DNA of 42,249 nucleotides from Clostridium sp. 1001271B_151109_B4 (GCF_015670405.1 NZ_JADPBQ010000001.1:1-42249), one strand, 5' to 3'; shown: positions 9,341 to 19,347, counted from the first letter of the stretch. Notes: a model not told the origin generated them from the letters alone. Made by a program: numbers and translations.

Positions 9341-9393
9341 AAGAAAACATTTGTAATATAGATAAAATTACATTATAATATAAATGTTTTCTT
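9341..9393. promoter_or_regulatory. promoter framed by a 12-base perfect inverted repeat
   Basis: TTGTAA (9351-9356) and TATAAT (9374-9379) are 17 bases apart. They are flanked by AAGAAAACATTT (9341-9352) and its exact reverse complement (9382-9393). The repeat overlaps the -35 box and the likely transcription start, so it looks like an operator. The regulator is unknown. Confidence 0.6.
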
Positions 9394-9414
9394 ATTAATG
9401 TGGAGGAGTTTATC

Positions 9415-10269
9415 ATGCGTAAGTTTTGGGAAAGTATATATAGTCCAAATTACATAAGTGGATATAATCCCTTTATACTTAAAGATATGAATAAAGCAAT
9501 AGAACGTATGGTATCAGCAATTAATAATAGAAAAAAAATTGTTGTTTATGGGATACCTAATGTAGATGGATTATGTGCTATTTCATCCCTTATACTGGTT
9601 TTGAAATATTTAAATGCAGATATTGAATACGTAGTCCATGATGATTCTTCAGTTAAATCGAAGATTACTGCAAAGGATATAATTAATAATGTGCATTTTT
9701 TAGGTGGAGAATTGCTTATAGCCTTAGGAATAGATTTAAAATCAAGTGAAGAAGAAGAGCTTTGTAAAAATCTTGGTATAGATTTGATAGTTATAGAAAA
9801 TAGAGACATAAATTATGAGTATGATTACATATACTTAAATCCTAATCAAAAAGGATGTCAATATAGATATAAAAATTTATCAATTAGTGGATTAACTTTT
9901 AAATTAATGCAAGCAATTGCAATTTATTATAATATTAAAAGTATTAATAAGTATTTGGATTTAGTTTTAATAGGTGAAAAGTGGGCGAAGGCGCCTAAAA
10001 AAGGCGAGAATTTTGTCATTATAAAAGAAGGAATGAAATTTTTAATTAATACAAATAATTATGGATTAAGATCTATAATGGAAGCCTATAATATGATAAG
10101 TATAAATGAAGAAAGCATAGAAAAGATAATAGATGTTATAACACCTACTATTAATGTCGTTACTATGACTGATAACGCTAGAATTATTATAGAGTTATTA
10201 ATTACAAATAGAAAAGAAAGGGCAGAACAAATAACTAAGTATTTAAATAAGTCTAAGGAAAATGTATAA
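9415..10269 (+). CDS. shortened RecJ/DHH-family protein without catalytic motifs
   Basis: About 284 residues that follow the N-terminal DHH core of the single-strand exonuclease RecJ. The first motif, normally YGDYDVDGITS, reads YGIPNVDGLCA and keeps only one of three aspartates. The DHH motif is replaced by IENRD. The later INAAGR-type motif reads TINVVTMTD. Structural stretches survive (YLNPNQKGCQYRYKNLSISG; LDLVLIGE). The DHHA1 and C-terminal RecJ regions are absent (full RecJ is usually over 550 residues). The frame is intact, with a strong GGAGG before the ATG at 9415. It sits between secF and apt, where other clostridia carry recJ. I infer a non-nuclease role; real function unknown. Confidence 0.75.
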   Translation: MRKFWESIYSPNYISGYNPFILKDMNKAIERMVSAINNRKKIVVYGIPNVDGLCAISSLILVLKYLNADIEYVVHDDSSVKSKITAKDIINNVHFLGGELLIALGIDLKSSEEEELCKNLGIDLIVIENRDINYEYDYIYLNPNQKGCQYRYKNLSISGLTFKLMQAIAIYYNIKSINKYLDLVLIGEKWAKAPKKGENFVIIKEGMKFLINTNNYGLRSIMEAYNMISINEESIEKIIDVITPTINVVTMTDNARIIIELLITNRKERAEQITKYLNKSKENV

Positions 10270-10331
10270 TATAAATGTAATGATTTTTGACTATAATAAA
10301 TACAAGAATAAGTGAATATGGAGGATTTGTA

Positions 10332-10850
10332 ATGGATCTAAAAAAAAGCATTAGAATAGTGGAGAACTTTCCAAAGCAAGGTATCAGCTTTAAGGATATT
10401 ACAACTTTAATAGCAGATGGAGAAGCATTTAAGTATTCAATAGATACTATTGCAGAACATTTAAAAGATAAGAATGTTGATATTATATTAGGGCCAGAAG
10501 CTAGAGGGTTTATTTTTGGTGTTCCAGTTGCATATGCATTAGGGGTAGGTTTTATTCCAGTTAGAAAGAAAGGTAAACTGCCATTTGAAACAATTTCTGT
10601 TAACTATGATTTAGAGTATGGAACTGATGTGCTAGAAATTCATAAAGATGCAATTAAAAAAGGGCAAAGAGTTGCTATAGTTGATGATTTACTTGCTACT
10701 GGTGGAACTATTGAAGCTGTAACAAGATTAGTGGAAGAAGCTGGTGGAGAAGTTGTAGCTTTAGATTTTGCTATTGAACTTACAGATTTAAAAGGAAGAG
10801 AAAAATTAAAGGGTTACGAAGTAATGTCATTAGTTCAATATGATATATAA
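10332..10850 (+). CDS. apt: adenine phosphoribosyltransferase
   Basis: Makes AMP from adenine and PRPP in purine salvage. The PRPP-binding motif [13 protein letters not shown] and the N-terminal [12 protein letters not shown] and GPEARGF segments are diagnostic. The ATG at 10332 follows GGAGG and gives 172 residues, the family's usual length; the TTG 45 bases earlier adds unlike residues. It lies 62 bases after the recJ-like gene and is probably co-transcribed with it. Confidence 0.95.
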   Translation: MDLKKSIRIVENFPKQGISFKDITTLIADGEAFKYSIDTIAEHLKDKNVDIILGPEARGFIFGVPVAYALGVGFIPVRKKGKLPFETISVNYDLEYGTDVLEIHKDAIKKGQRVAIVDDLLATGGTIEAVTRLVEEAGGEVVALDFAIELTDLKGREKLKGYEVMSLVQYDI

Positions 10851-10894
10851 CTTATTGAAATACCTTAAATTTTAATATATAATAATTGTAAAGG

Positions 10895-10930
10895 TGGCTG
10901 GTTTATTTAACCAGCCATAAATTTTAAATA
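10895..10930 (+). terminator. hairpin after apt, likely weak terminator
   Basis: Stem TGGCTGGTT (10895-10903) with AACCAGCCA (10909-10917), followed by AT-rich sequence rather than a clean T-run, so termination may be partial and rel may receive read-through. Confidence 0.55.
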
Positions 10931-11014
10931 AAATTTTATAAATAATGGTTATAATTAATTAAATATAGTAGATTCACTATTAATTTTTTTAGAATATATA
11001 AAGGGAGGATCCTA

Positions 11015-13192
11015 ATGGTTGAGGTATTGATACAGAAAATAAAAGAAAATTGTACTAATGTAGATTTAAATATTGTCAATAAGGCATTTAATTTTGCTTT
11101 TGAAGCACATAAGGAGCAAAAGAGAGAATCGGGAGAACCATACATAATTCATCCAGTAGATGTTGCTATTATCTTAGCAGAGTTAGGTATGGATACTAGT
11201 ACCATAGTTGCAGGATTGCTCCATGATGTTATAGAAGATACTGATTATACATATGACGATATTAAAAATATATTCAGTGAGGAAGTAGCAAATTTAGTTA
11301 GTGGTGTAACTAAAATAACTAAAATGGAATATAAATCTAAAGAAGAACAGCAAGCAGATAATTTTAGAAAAATGCTTTTAGCAATGGCTAACGATATTAG
11401 AGTAATTATTATAAAATTAGCAGATAGATTACATAATATGAGAACATTAAAATATATGCCAAAGGAGAAGCAAAAGAGAATATCTAGGGAAACATTAGAT
11501 ATATATGCTCCACTTGCACATAGATTAGGTATTTCTAAGGTTAAATGGGAACTTGAAGATTTATGTTTTAGATATCTACATGAAGAAGAATATTATGATT
11601 TAGTACATCAAATTTCTGAAAAAAGAGTAGAAAGAGAAACGTATATATCTGAAATTATTGATGATTTATACAATAAGCTTGAAGAAGCCGGAATTGACTC
11701 AGATATTGATGGGCGTCCAAAGCATTTTTATAGCATTTATAGAAAAATGGTGACAAAAAACAAGAGTATAGAACAAATATTTGACTTAACTGCTATAAGA
11801 ATACTTGTTAATTCAGTAAAGGATTGTTATGAAGTATTAGGTATAGTTCATACAATTTATAAACCAATTCCAGGTAGATTTAAAGATTATATTGCAATGC
11901 CTAAGCCTAATATGTACCAATCATTACATACTACTGTAATAGGCCCACAAGGTAAAACATTTGAAATTCAAATTAGAACATTTGAAATGCATAAAACAGC
12001 TGAATATGGTATAGCAGCTCATTGGAAGTATAAAGAAGGTGACACTTCTGATAATAAAGAAAAATCATTTGAAAATAAGCTAGTATGGCTAAGGGATATG
12101 CTTGAATGGCAAAAGGAAACTTCAGATGCAGAAGAATTTATGGAAGGGTTTAAAATTAATCTTTTTACAGATGAAATTTTCTTATTCACTCCTAAGGGAG
12201 TAGTAATAGATTTACCTAATGGAGCTACGCCTATAGACTTTGCTTATAGAATACATACTGATATAGGTAATAAATGTGTTGGTGCAAAGGTAAATGGTAA
12301 AATAGTTCCACTTGATTATAAGTTAAAAACTGGTCAAATAGTTGAAATATTGACATCAAATAGCTCTAAAGGTCCTAACATGGATTGGCTTAATATTGCC
12401 AAGAGTAATCAAGCTAAGAGTAAAATTAGAGCATGGTTTAAAAAGGCTAAGAAGGAAGAAAATATTACAAAAGGTAAGGAAGTATTTGAAAGAGAGCTTA
12501 AAAAGCAAGGAGTTCATTACGCTGATATTGCTAAAGGTGAATTCTACGATAAGTTTATAAAGAGATATAATATTAATTGTATGGATGATTTATATGCTTT
12601 AGTTGGACTTGGAGCAGTAGTAGCCTCAGCATTCATAGCTAAACTTAAGGAAGAAAATTTAGCTAAGGATGAAAAGGAAGAAATATTAAATAAAGCTATT
12701 GAAGAAAATATTCAAAAAAGTGGGAAAAAGAAAAAAGAAAATAATTATGGTGTTACAGTTAAAGGTGTAGATAACTTAATGGTTAGATTTGCAAAGTGTT
12801 GTAATCCCGTTCCTGGTGATGATATTTTAGGGTATATAACTAAAGGCCGTGGGGTTTCAATTCATAGAAAGGACTGTAACAATCTTAAGACTCTTATCAA
12901 TGAGGATCCACAAAAAGTTGTAGAGGTATCATGGGGTATATCTAAAGGTGTTGCCTATATGGCAGAGATTCAAGTTAAAACTGAAGATAAATCAGGTATA
13001 CTTTCTGATGTTATGAATATTATTATGGATACAAAATTACCACTTAATGCTTTAAATGCGAAAAGTGCAAAGGGAAATTTAGCTTATATTAATATTAAAG
13101 TTAAAATTGATACTGTAGATCAATTAAAAGAATTAATGAGAAAAATAAGAAAATTACCTGGAGTAATGGATGTATATAGAATGAATAATTAG
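11015..13192 (+). CDS. relA: bifunctional (p)ppGpp synthetase/hydrolase Rel
   Basis: Makes and degrades the stringent-response alarmone. An N-terminal HD hydrolase domain (GLLHDVIEDTDYT) is followed by the synthetase domain with RFKDYIAMPKPNMYQSLHT, a TGS domain near residues 385-450, a conserved-cysteine region (KCCNPVPGDDILGY) and a C-terminal ACT domain. At 725 residues it is full length. Both active sites look intact, as expected for the single long Rel of Firmicutes. The start follows AGGGAGG. dtd follows 13 bases later, the usual rel-dtd pairing. Confidence 0.95.
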   Translation: MVEVLIQKIKENCTNVDLNIVNKAFNFAFEAHKEQKRESGEPYIIHPVDVAIILAELGMDTSTIVAGLLHDVIEDTDYTYDDIKNIFSEEVANLVSGVTKITKMEYKSKEEQQADNFRKMLLAMANDIRVIIIKLADRLHNMRTLKYMPKEKQKRISRETLDIYAPLAHRLGISKVKWELEDLCFRYLHEEEYYDLVHQISEKRVERETYISEIIDDLYNKLEEAGIDSDIDGRPKHFYSIYRKMVTKNKSIEQIFDLTAIRILVNSVKDCYEVLGIVHTIYKPIPGRFKDYIAMPKPNMYQSLHTTVIGPQGKTFEIQIRTFEMHKTAEYGIAAHWKYKEGDTSDNKEKSFENKLVWLRDMLEWQKETSDAEEFMEGFKINLFTDEIFLFTPKGVVIDLPNGATPIDFAYRIHTDIGNKCVGAKVNGKIVPLDYKLKTGQIVEILTSNSSKGPNMDWLNIAKSNQAKSKIRAWFKKAKKEENITKGKEVFERELKKQGVHYADIAKGEFYDKFIKRYNINCMDDLYALVGLGAVVASAFIAKLKEENLAKDEKEEILNKAIEENIQKSGKKKKENNYGVTVKGVDNLMVRFAKCCNPVPGDDILGYITKGRGVSIHRKDCNNLKTLINEDPQKVVEVSWGISKGVAYMAEIQVKTEDKSGILSDVMNIIMDTKLPLNALNAKSAKGNLAYINIKVKIDTVDQLKELMRKIRKLPGVMDVYRMNN

Positions 13193-13205
13193 AGGTTGAT
13201 ATATA

Positions 13206-13655
13206 ATGAGAGCAGTTGTACAAAGAGTAACATATTCCAATGTAAAAGTTGATGGATCTATTGTAGGTGAAATAAACAAAGGTTTTAATGTACTTATAGG
13301 TATTTCAAAAGAAGATACTGAAGAAGATATGAAATATATTAAAGACAAGGTAATAAATCTTAGAGTTTTTGAAGATGAAAATGATAAAATGAATTTATCC
13401 TTGTTAGATATAAAAGGTGAACTTCTTATAATTTCTCAATTTACACTATATGGTGATGTAAGAAAAGGAAGAAGACCAAACTTTATGAATGCTTTAGGTG
13501 GAGATGAAGCTAAGATTTTTTATGATAAATTTATAGAAATGATGAAAGAAACAGGATTAAAAATAGAAACTGGAATTTTTGGAGCTAATATGAAAGTGGA
13601 TATCCAAAATGATGGCCCAGTGACTATATTACTTGATAGTAACAAAGATTTTTAA
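13206..13655 (+). CDS. dtd: D-aminoacyl-tRNA deacylase
   Basis: Removes D-amino acids wrongly attached to tRNA. The N-terminal MRAVVQRV, the SQFTLYGD motif and the C-terminal NDGPVTI (cross-subunit GP motif) are diagnostic. The 149 residues match the family. It shares an operon with rel. Confidence 0.95.
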   Translation: MRAVVQRVTYSNVKVDGSIVGEINKGFNVLIGISKEDTEEDMKYIKDKVINLRVFEDENDKMNLSLLDIKGELLIISQFTLYGDVRKGRRPNFMNALGGDEAKIFYDKFIEMMKETGLKIETGIFGANMKVDIQNDGPVTILLDSNKDF

Positions 13656-13688
13656 CTAAATTCTATATGGATTTAGAAAAGTTAAAAA

Positions 13689-13801
13689 AGTAAGGAGTAA
13701 GAGGTAAGAGTGAAATTACTAAGAAGCTTTATTAAGTAGATATTATATTAATGTATCTTAATTTATAGGTATTTTAGTATTATTAACTTTTACTTCTTAC
13801 C
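13689..13801. repeat. heptad inverted repeat A (GTAAGRG units)
   Basis: The left arm is a 7-base tandem series GTAAGGA, GTAAGAG, GTAAGAG (13690-13710). The right arm (13783-13801) read on the other strand gives GTAAGAA, GTAAAAG. Bases 13689-13707 pair with 13783-13801 at 15 of 19 positions, and the four differences are all G/A changes that would form G-U pairs in RNA. It lies between dtd and the MBL gene. Confidence 0.7.
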
Positions 13802-13864
13802 TAAAAAGAAAAGTATTGATTTTGAATATTTTTTTTGTGTTAATATAATTGGTGAGGTGAAATT

Positions 13865-14482
13865 ATGATAATAAAAACGTATCCTTTAGGAGTATATGAA
13901 GAAAATATTTATGTTTTAATAGACGAAAATAGTAAAGATGCATGTATAGTTGATCCAGGAGGGCATGGAAATATATTAATTAAAAATGTTGAAGAATTAA
14001 ATTGTAATGTAAGATATATTCTTTTAACTCATGGGCATTTTGATCACGTAGAAGCTTTAAATGAAGTTGCTGAAAAGTTTAAAGCACCTATATATATGAA
14101 TGAAAGCGAAGTTAATTTTATGAAAACTGATAAAACTGTTTTTGGTGAACTTCCAAAAGAATATAACATTGTTAAAGATGGAGATACTTTACCATTTGGG
14201 GATGATGTAATAAAATGTATTCATACGCCCGGTCATACTAAAGGTGGAATGTGCTATCTTTATAAAGATGCTTTATTTACTGGGGATACTTTATTTAAAG
14301 GATCAGTAGGTAGAAGTGATTTTATTGGTGGAGACTTTAACGAGCTTATTACGTCAATCAAAACGAAATTAATGGTTTTAGATAATGATATCAAGGTTTA
14401 TCCAGGACATATGGAATCTTCGAATATAGGATATGAAAGATTAAGAAATCCATTCCTACAAGATGAATTTGAGATTTTCTAA
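13865..14482 (+). CDS. MBL-fold hydrolase (glyoxalase II-like)
   Basis: A cytoplasmic 205-residue metallo-beta-lactamase fold enzyme. The metal-binding motif HGHFDHVEAL, a second His in HTPGHTKGG, the bridging Asp in FTGDTLF, and a final His in YPGHME are all present. It resembles B. subtilis YqgX and short glyoxalase II-like proteins, which hydrolyse thioesters, but the substrate cannot be fixed. Its position just before hemZ-hisS is common in clostridia. The start follows GAGGTG. Confidence 0.85.
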   Translation: MIIKTYPLGVYEENIYVLIDENSKDACIVDPGGHGNILIKNVEELNCNVRYILLTHGHFDHVEALNEVAEKFKAPIYMNESEVNFMKTDKTVFGELPKEYNIVKDGDTLPFGDDVIKCIHTPGHTKGGMCYLYKDALFTGDTLFKGSVGRSDFIGGDFNELITSIKTKLMVLDNDIKVYPGHMESSNIGYERLRNPFLQDEFEIF

Positions 14483-14497
14483 ACAAAAGGAGATATT

Positions 14498-15931
14498 ATG
14501 GAAGTAAAAATTAAATTAAATGACATGAAATACAGATATGATGTATATCAGATGTTTAATATTTATTTTCCATTAGATGAAATTAAATTTTTAGATGATG
14601 GAGATTATATTGTTAGTATTTTAGATGATAAAGTGGAATTTAAGTATAGAGACTATTACAATGAAACTAAAATCTTTGAAAATATTAAAGAAGACATTAA
14701 AAGACTAGTATTTTCTTCATTAAAAGACCTTACAAAAGAAGAATATCCTTGGGGAATTTTAGTTGGTATAAGACCTTCTAAAATAGCGCTTAAATATTTA
14801 GAAGAAGGAAAAACAGAAGAAGAAATTATTGAAATTTTTAAAAACAAGCATTTAGCAAGTGAAGAAAAAGCAAAGTTATGTATAGAAATTGCAAAAGCGG
14901 AAGAAAGTTTTGTAAATAAAAGCAGTAATAGTATTGCAATTTATATTGGGATGGCATTTTGTCCTACAAGATGTTTTTATTGTTCTTTTGCAGCAAATCC
15001 TATAACGGGGAATAAAAAGTTAGTGAGCCCATACTTAGAAGCATTAATTAAAGAAATTAAAGCAATAAAAAAGTATGTTAATGATAGAAAGCTTAATATA
15101 GAATCTGTATACTTTGGAGGAGGAACTCCTACAGCAGTAAATAACGAAGAGTTTGAAATTGTTATGAAAGAAGCTTATGAAGCGTTTGTTAAAAATAAAA
15201 AGGTTAAAGAATTTACTGTTGAATGTGGAAGACCAGATAGCATTACAAGAGAAAAACTACAAACTATGTTAAATTATGATGTTACAAGAATTAGTATTAA
15301 TCCTCAAACTATGAATGATGATACTTTAAAAATGATAGGAAGAGGACATAATTCAAGTGAAGTTATAGAAAAGTTTAATTTAGCTCGAAGTATGGGATTT
15401 AATGATATAAATATGGATATGATAATAGGTCTTCCAGGTGAAGGTATAAAAGAAGTTCTTCATACTAAAGAAGAAATATTAAAACTTAAACCTGATAGCT
15501 TAACAGTTCATGGTCTTTCTTTAAAGAGGGCATCGATTCTTTATGAAAACTTTGTTCTTAAAAAGGGAATTCAAGTTAAGAAGCAAAATGAATTAGCTGC
15601 AATGTATGAAGAAAGTAGAAAATTAGCTAATGAATTAGGGCTAAAACCTTATTATATGTACAGACAAAAAAATATGGTTGGAAATATGGAGAACTTAGGT
15701 TATTCTAGAAAAGGTGCAGAATGTATTTATAATATCGAAATGATAGAAGATAAGCAAACTATTATTGCTTTAGGTGCAGATGCAGTTTCAAAAGTTGTTT
15801 TCTTAGATGAAAATAGAATAGAAAGATTTGCCAATATCAAAGATGTTAGAGAATACGTAAGTAGAATAGAAGAAATGATAGAAGGTAAGATAAAGCTCTT
15901 AGATAGCCTTTATCTAAAAGAGGAGGAATAA
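14498..15931 (+). CDS. hemZ: HemZ-type radical SAM protein (coproporphyrinogen dehydrogenase-like)
   Basis: A 477-residue radical SAM protein of the oxygen-independent coproporphyrinogen oxidase group. The iron-sulfur motif CPTRCFYC has its cysteines at 155, 159 and 162. The glycine-rich YFGGGTPTA and the TVECGRPD and GLPGE segments belong to this family, and an N-terminal region of about 145 residues is the HemZ extension. It follows the MBL gene by 15 bases and precedes hisS by 4, so the three are likely one transcript. No haem genes are nearby, so the haem role is unproven. Confidence 0.85.
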   Translation: MEVKIKLNDMKYRYDVYQMFNIYFPLDEIKFLDDGDYIVSILDDKVEFKYRDYYNETKIFENIKEDIKRLVFSSLKDLTKEEYPWGILVGIRPSKIALKYLEEGKTEEEIIEIFKNKHLASEEKAKLCIEIAKAEESFVNKSSNSIAIYIGMAFCPTRCFYCSFAANPITGNKKLVSPYLEALIKEIKAIKKYVNDRKLNIESVYFGGGTPTAVNNEEFEIVMKEAYEAFVKNKKVKEFTVECGRPDSITREKLQTMLNYDVTRISINPQTMNDDTLKMIGRGHNSSEVIEKFNLARSMGFNDINMDMIIGLPGEGIKEVLHTKEEILKLKPDSLTVHGLSLKRASILYENFVLKKGIQVKKQNELAAMYEESRKLANELGLKPYYMYRQKNMVGNMENLGYSRKGAECIYNIEMIEDKQTIIALGADAVSKVVFLDENRIERFANIKDVREYVSRIEEMIEGKIKLLDSLYLKEEE

Positions 15932-15935
15932 TTAA

Positions 15936-17183
15936 ATGGAAATGCAAGCTCCAAAAGGAACGAAAGATATGCTGCCACAAGATGCGTATAAATGGCATTT
16001 TGTTGAGCAAACATTTAGAGATGTAGCAAAATATTATGGGATGAGAGAAATTAGGACTCCTATGTTTGAACACACTGAATTATTTGCAAGAGGTGTTGGA
16101 GATACTACGGATATAGTTCAAAAGGAAATGTATACTTTTAATGACAAAGGAAATAGAAGTATTACATTAAAGCCAGAAGGAACAGCAGGAGCAGGGAGAG
16201 CTTTTATAGAAAGTAGATTATTTAATGAAGCACAACCAACAAAGCTTTATTATATAACTCCATGTTTTAGATATGAAAATGTTCAAAAGGGGAGATTTAG
16301 ACAATTCCATCAATTTGGAACAGAAGTATATGGTTCAAAAGAACCATCTATGGATGCTGAAGTAATTGCCTTAGCTATGCAAGTTTTAAAAACCTTAGGA
16401 CTACAAAGCTTAAGCTTAAATATAAATAATTTAGGATGTCCAAAGTGCAGACCTAATTACAATGAGGCACTAAAGAATTACTTAAAAGAAAATTATGATA
16501 ACTTATGTCCTTTATGTCAATCAAGATTCGAAAAGAATCCAATGAGAATATTAGATTGTAAGGAGAGAAAATGTAATGAAATAACTAAAAATGCTCCAAT
16601 AATACTTGATTATATGTGCGAAGAGTGTGATACTCACTTTGATTCGGTTAAAAAGTATTTAACAGCATTAAATATTCCATTTACAGTTGATCCAGGAATA
16701 GTAAGGGGACTAGATTATTACACTAAAACAATATTTGAAATCTTAAATGATGAATTTACAGTTTGTGGTGGTGGAAGATATGATAAGCTTATTGAACAAT
16801 TAGGCGGTCCTGAAATGCCAGCTGTTGGGTTTGGGATGGGAATAGAAAGACTTATCATGATTTTAGAAAAAGAAGGAATAGAAATTCCAAATGAAACTCT
16901 ATTTGATTTATACATAGGTGCTAGAGGTGATGATGCTAAATTTGAAGCATTTACTTTAGCTAATAAGTTAAGAGAAGCCGGTATAAAGACAGAAGTTAAT
17001 CATATGGGAAGAAGCGTAAAAGCAGAAATGAAATATGCTAATAAAGTTGGTGCTGCATTTACTACAATTTTAGGTGATGACGAACTTCAAAATAAATCAA
17101 TAAAGCTTAAGAGAATGAGTGATGGAGAGCAATTTGAAGTAAGTTTAGATAATATACAAGAAATAGCTAATGCTATTAAATAG
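15936..17183 (+). CDS. hisS: histidyl-tRNA synthetase
   Basis: Class II synthetase that charges tRNA-His. Motif 2 lies in [19 protein letters not shown], the histidine-binding signature is [11 protein letters not shown], motif 3 is GFGMGIERL, and a C-terminal anticodon-binding domain starts near residue 325. The 415 residues are normal. No T-box leader is seen; the gene starts 4 bases after hemZ behind GGAGG. Confidence 0.95.
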   Translation: MEMQAPKGTKDMLPQDAYKWHFVEQTFRDVAKYYGMREIRTPMFEHTELFARGVGDTTDIVQKEMYTFNDKGNRSITLKPEGTAGAGRAFIESRLFNEAQPTKLYYITPCFRYENVQKGRFRQFHQFGTEVYGSKEPSMDAEVIALAMQVLKTLGLQSLSLNINNLGCPKCRPNYNEALKNYLKENYDNLCPLCQSRFEKNPMRILDCKERKCNEITKNAPIILDYMCEECDTHFDSVKKYLTALNIPFTVDPGIVRGLDYYTKTIFEILNDEFTVCGGGRYDKLIEQLGGPEMPAVGFGMGIERLIMILEKEGIEIPNETLFDLYIGARGDDAKFEAFTLANKLREAGIKTEVNHMGRSVKAEMKYANKVGAAFTTILGDDELQNKSIKLKRMSDGEQFEVSLDNIQEIANAIK

Positions 17184-17201
17184 TTAGGAGGAAGTTTACC
17201 A

Positions 17202-18989
17202 ATGGGTGAGGCTTTAAATGGATTAAAAAGAACCATGATGTGTGGTGAACCTAGAGAAGTAAACGTAGGAGAAAAAATAACTCTTATGGGATGGGTTCAA
17301 AGAAATAGAAAACTTGGAGGTCTTCAATTTATAGATCTTAGAGATAGAACAGGAATTATGCAAATAGTTTTTGGTGAAGAAATTAATGCAGAAAGCTTTG
17401 AAAAAGCTAAAGCAGTAAGACCAGAATATTGTGTAGCTGTAACAGGAGAAGTTGTTTTAAGAGAAGCACCAAATGCTTCTATGGAAACTGGAATGGTAGA
17501 ATTGAAATGTGAAAGCATTAAAGTTTTATCAGAATCTGAAACTCCACCAATATATATTAAAGAAGGATTAGATGCAGCTGAAAATATAAGATTAAAATAT
17601 AGATATTTAGATCTTAGAAGACCAGATATGCAAAAAATCTTTATGATAAGAAATAGAGCGACAAAAGCTGTAAGAGATTATCTTGATAATAATGGATTTT
17701 TAGAAATAGAAACTCCAATATTAAATAAGAGTACACCAGAAGGTGCTAGAGATTACTTAGTTCCATCTAGAAATTATCCAGGTATGTTCTATGCACTTCC
17801 ACAATCACCACAAATATTTAAGCAATTATTAATGGTATCTGGATTTGATAAATACTATCAAGTTGCTAAATGTTTTAGAGATGAAGATTTAAGAGCAAAC
17901 AGACAACCAGAATTTACTCAAATCGACTTAGAAATGAGTTTTGTTGAACAAGATGATATTATGGAATTAAATGAAGGTTTAATAGCTCATGTATTTAAGG
18001 AAGTTTTAGGTCATGAAGTTAAGCTTCCAATTAAGAGAATGCCATTTAAAGAAGCTATGGAAAAATACGGTTCAGATAAACCAGATTTAAGATTCGGTAT
18101 GGAAATAACTGATATTACTGACTGTGTTAAAGATATGGACTTCGTAGTATTTAAATCTGCTTTAGAAATCGGTGGAAGCGTGAGAGCTTTATGCTTAAAG
18201 GGTGGTGCAGACCTTGGAAGAAAGCCTCTTGATAAGTTAGTAGACTTTGTTAAAGGATATAAAGCAAAAGGTCTTGCTTGGATTCAATTAAAGGAAGATG
18301 GAGTTAAATCTTCAATAGCTAAGTTCTTAACTGATGATGTTACTGAAAATATAATTAAGACTATGGGAGCTGAAACTGGAGATGCAATACTTATAGTTGC
18401 AGATAAGAACTCAGTAGTATTCCAAAGTCTAGGAGCATTAAGATTAGAACTTGCTAAGCAATTTGATTTAATTAAAGATAAAAATGAATTTAATTTTACA
18501 TGGATTACAGAGTTCCCATTATTTGAATATAATGAAGAAGAAGATAGATATCATGCAGCTCACCATCCATTCACATCACCAATGGATGAAGATTTAGATA
18601 TGATTGAAACTAATCCTGGAGCTGTAAGATCTAAGGCATATGACTTAGTATTAAATGGTGAAGAATTAGGTGGAGGATCTATAAGAATACATGATTCTGC
18701 TCTTCAAACAAGAATGTTTAAAGCATTAGGATTCACTGAAGAATCAGCACAAGAAAGATTTGGATTCTTAATCGATGCATTTAAATTTGGACCACCACCA
18801 CATGGAGGTTTAGCATTTGGTCTTGATAGAATGGTAATGTTCTTGGCTGGAACTGAAAATATTAAGGATGTTATTGCATTCCCTAAAAATCAAAATGCTT
18901 ATTGCTACTTAAGTGAAGCGCCTAATGTTGTAGATCAAAAGCAAATTGATGAATTAGGATTAATTATTAAACCAGAAGATAAAGAATAA
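17202..18989 (+). CDS. aspS: aspartyl-tRNA synthetase, bacterial type
   Basis: Class II synthetase of 595 residues. An N-terminal OB-fold anticodon-binding domain is followed by a catalytic domain (CFRDEDLRANRQPEFTQID; motif 3 GLAFGLDRMVMFL) interrupted by the bacterial GAD insertion near residues 290-420. It lies 18 bases after hisS, an arrangement common in Firmicutes, and is closed by a strong terminator. Confidence 0.95.
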   Translation: MGEALNGLKRTMMCGEPREVNVGEKITLMGWVQRNRKLGGLQFIDLRDRTGIMQIVFGEEINAESFEKAKAVRPEYCVAVTGEVVLREAPNASMETGMVELKCESIKVLSESETPPIYIKEGLDAAENIRLKYRYLDLRRPDMQKIFMIRNRATKAVRDYLDNNGFLEIETPILNKSTPEGARDYLVPSRNYPGMFYALPQSPQIFKQLLMVSGFDKYYQVAKCFRDEDLRANRQPEFTQIDLEMSFVEQDDIMELNEGLIAHVFKEVLGHEVKLPIKRMPFKEAMEKYGSDKPDLRFGMEITDITDCVKDMDFVVFKSALEIGGSVRALCLKGGADLGRKPLDKLVDFVKGYKAKGLAWIQLKEDGVKSSIAKFLTDDVTENIIKTMGAETGDAILIVADKNSVVFQSLGALRLELAKQFDLIKDKNEFNFTWITEFPLFEYNEEEDRYHAAHHPFTSPMDEDLDMIETNPGAVRSKAYDLVLNGEELGGGSIRIHDSALQTRMFKALGFTEESAQERFGFLIDAFKFGPPPHGGLAFGLDRMVMFLAGTENIKDVIAFPKNQNAYCYLSEAPNVVDQKQIDELGLIIKPEDKE

Positions 18990-18999
18990 TATATAATAA

Positions 19000-19026
19000 G
19001 CCCCAACTATTGTTGGGGTTTTGTTT
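19000..19026 (+). terminator. terminator of the hisS-aspS operon
   Basis: CCCCAAC (19001-19007) and GTTGGGG (19012-19018) with a 4-base loop, then a T-rich tail. Confidence 0.9.
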
Positions 19027-19158
19027 TATATAAATAAAAGAAAAATTATATAGATTATTTTAATTTAAAAGAGCATCAAGAAAGGATAAAAATAAGTTTT
19101 TTGAATAAAATAATATATGTAAGTACATATACTTATAGTTACTAAGGAGGAATCGTTA

Positions 19159-19302
19159 ATGAAAAGCAAGATGATGAAAAAAGCAAATAGAAAACTTCGT
19201 AAGGCTAAAATGAAAGGCAATCTTCTTATGGAAATGGCTGAGGATTTCAAGGACTTAGTTACAAATGCTAAAGTATATAAAAAATTAAAGGGAAAAAAAT
19301 AA
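19159..19302 (+). CDS. small basic protein of 47 residues, unknown function
   Basis: An intact frame starting MKSKMMKKANRKLRKAKMKG and ending in KKLKGKK, with a near-perfect AAGGAGG 8 bases before the ATG and a strong terminator 8 bases after the stop. It is about one third lysine or arginine, with no cysteine and no membrane segment, and looks like an amphipathic helix that could bind nucleic acid. I do not recognise it. The context argues that it is a real gene. Confidence 0.65.
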   Translation: MKSKMMKKANRKLRKAKMKGNLLMEMAEDFKDLVTNAKVYKKLKGKK

Positions 19303-19309
19303 TATAATA

Positions 19310-19347
19310 AAAATAATCTCAACAATTAATTGTTGAGATTATTTTTA
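19310..19347. terminator. bidirectional terminator
   Basis: A palindrome (AATAATCTCAACAATT with its complement, 19312-19343) followed by Ts on plus and preceded by As. It serves both the small basic gene and the convergent yjjB-like gene. Confidence 0.85.

Noticed and set aside
9262..9342. 26-codon GTG-started frame (MKSFYITNNWVELKK...)
   Set aside because: No properly spaced ribosome binding site, very short, and no recognisable family.
15932..17201. T-box leader expected before hisS or aspS
   Set aside because: The gaps are 4 and 18 bases, too small for a leader, and no T-box sequence is seen before the MBL-hemZ-hisS-aspS run.
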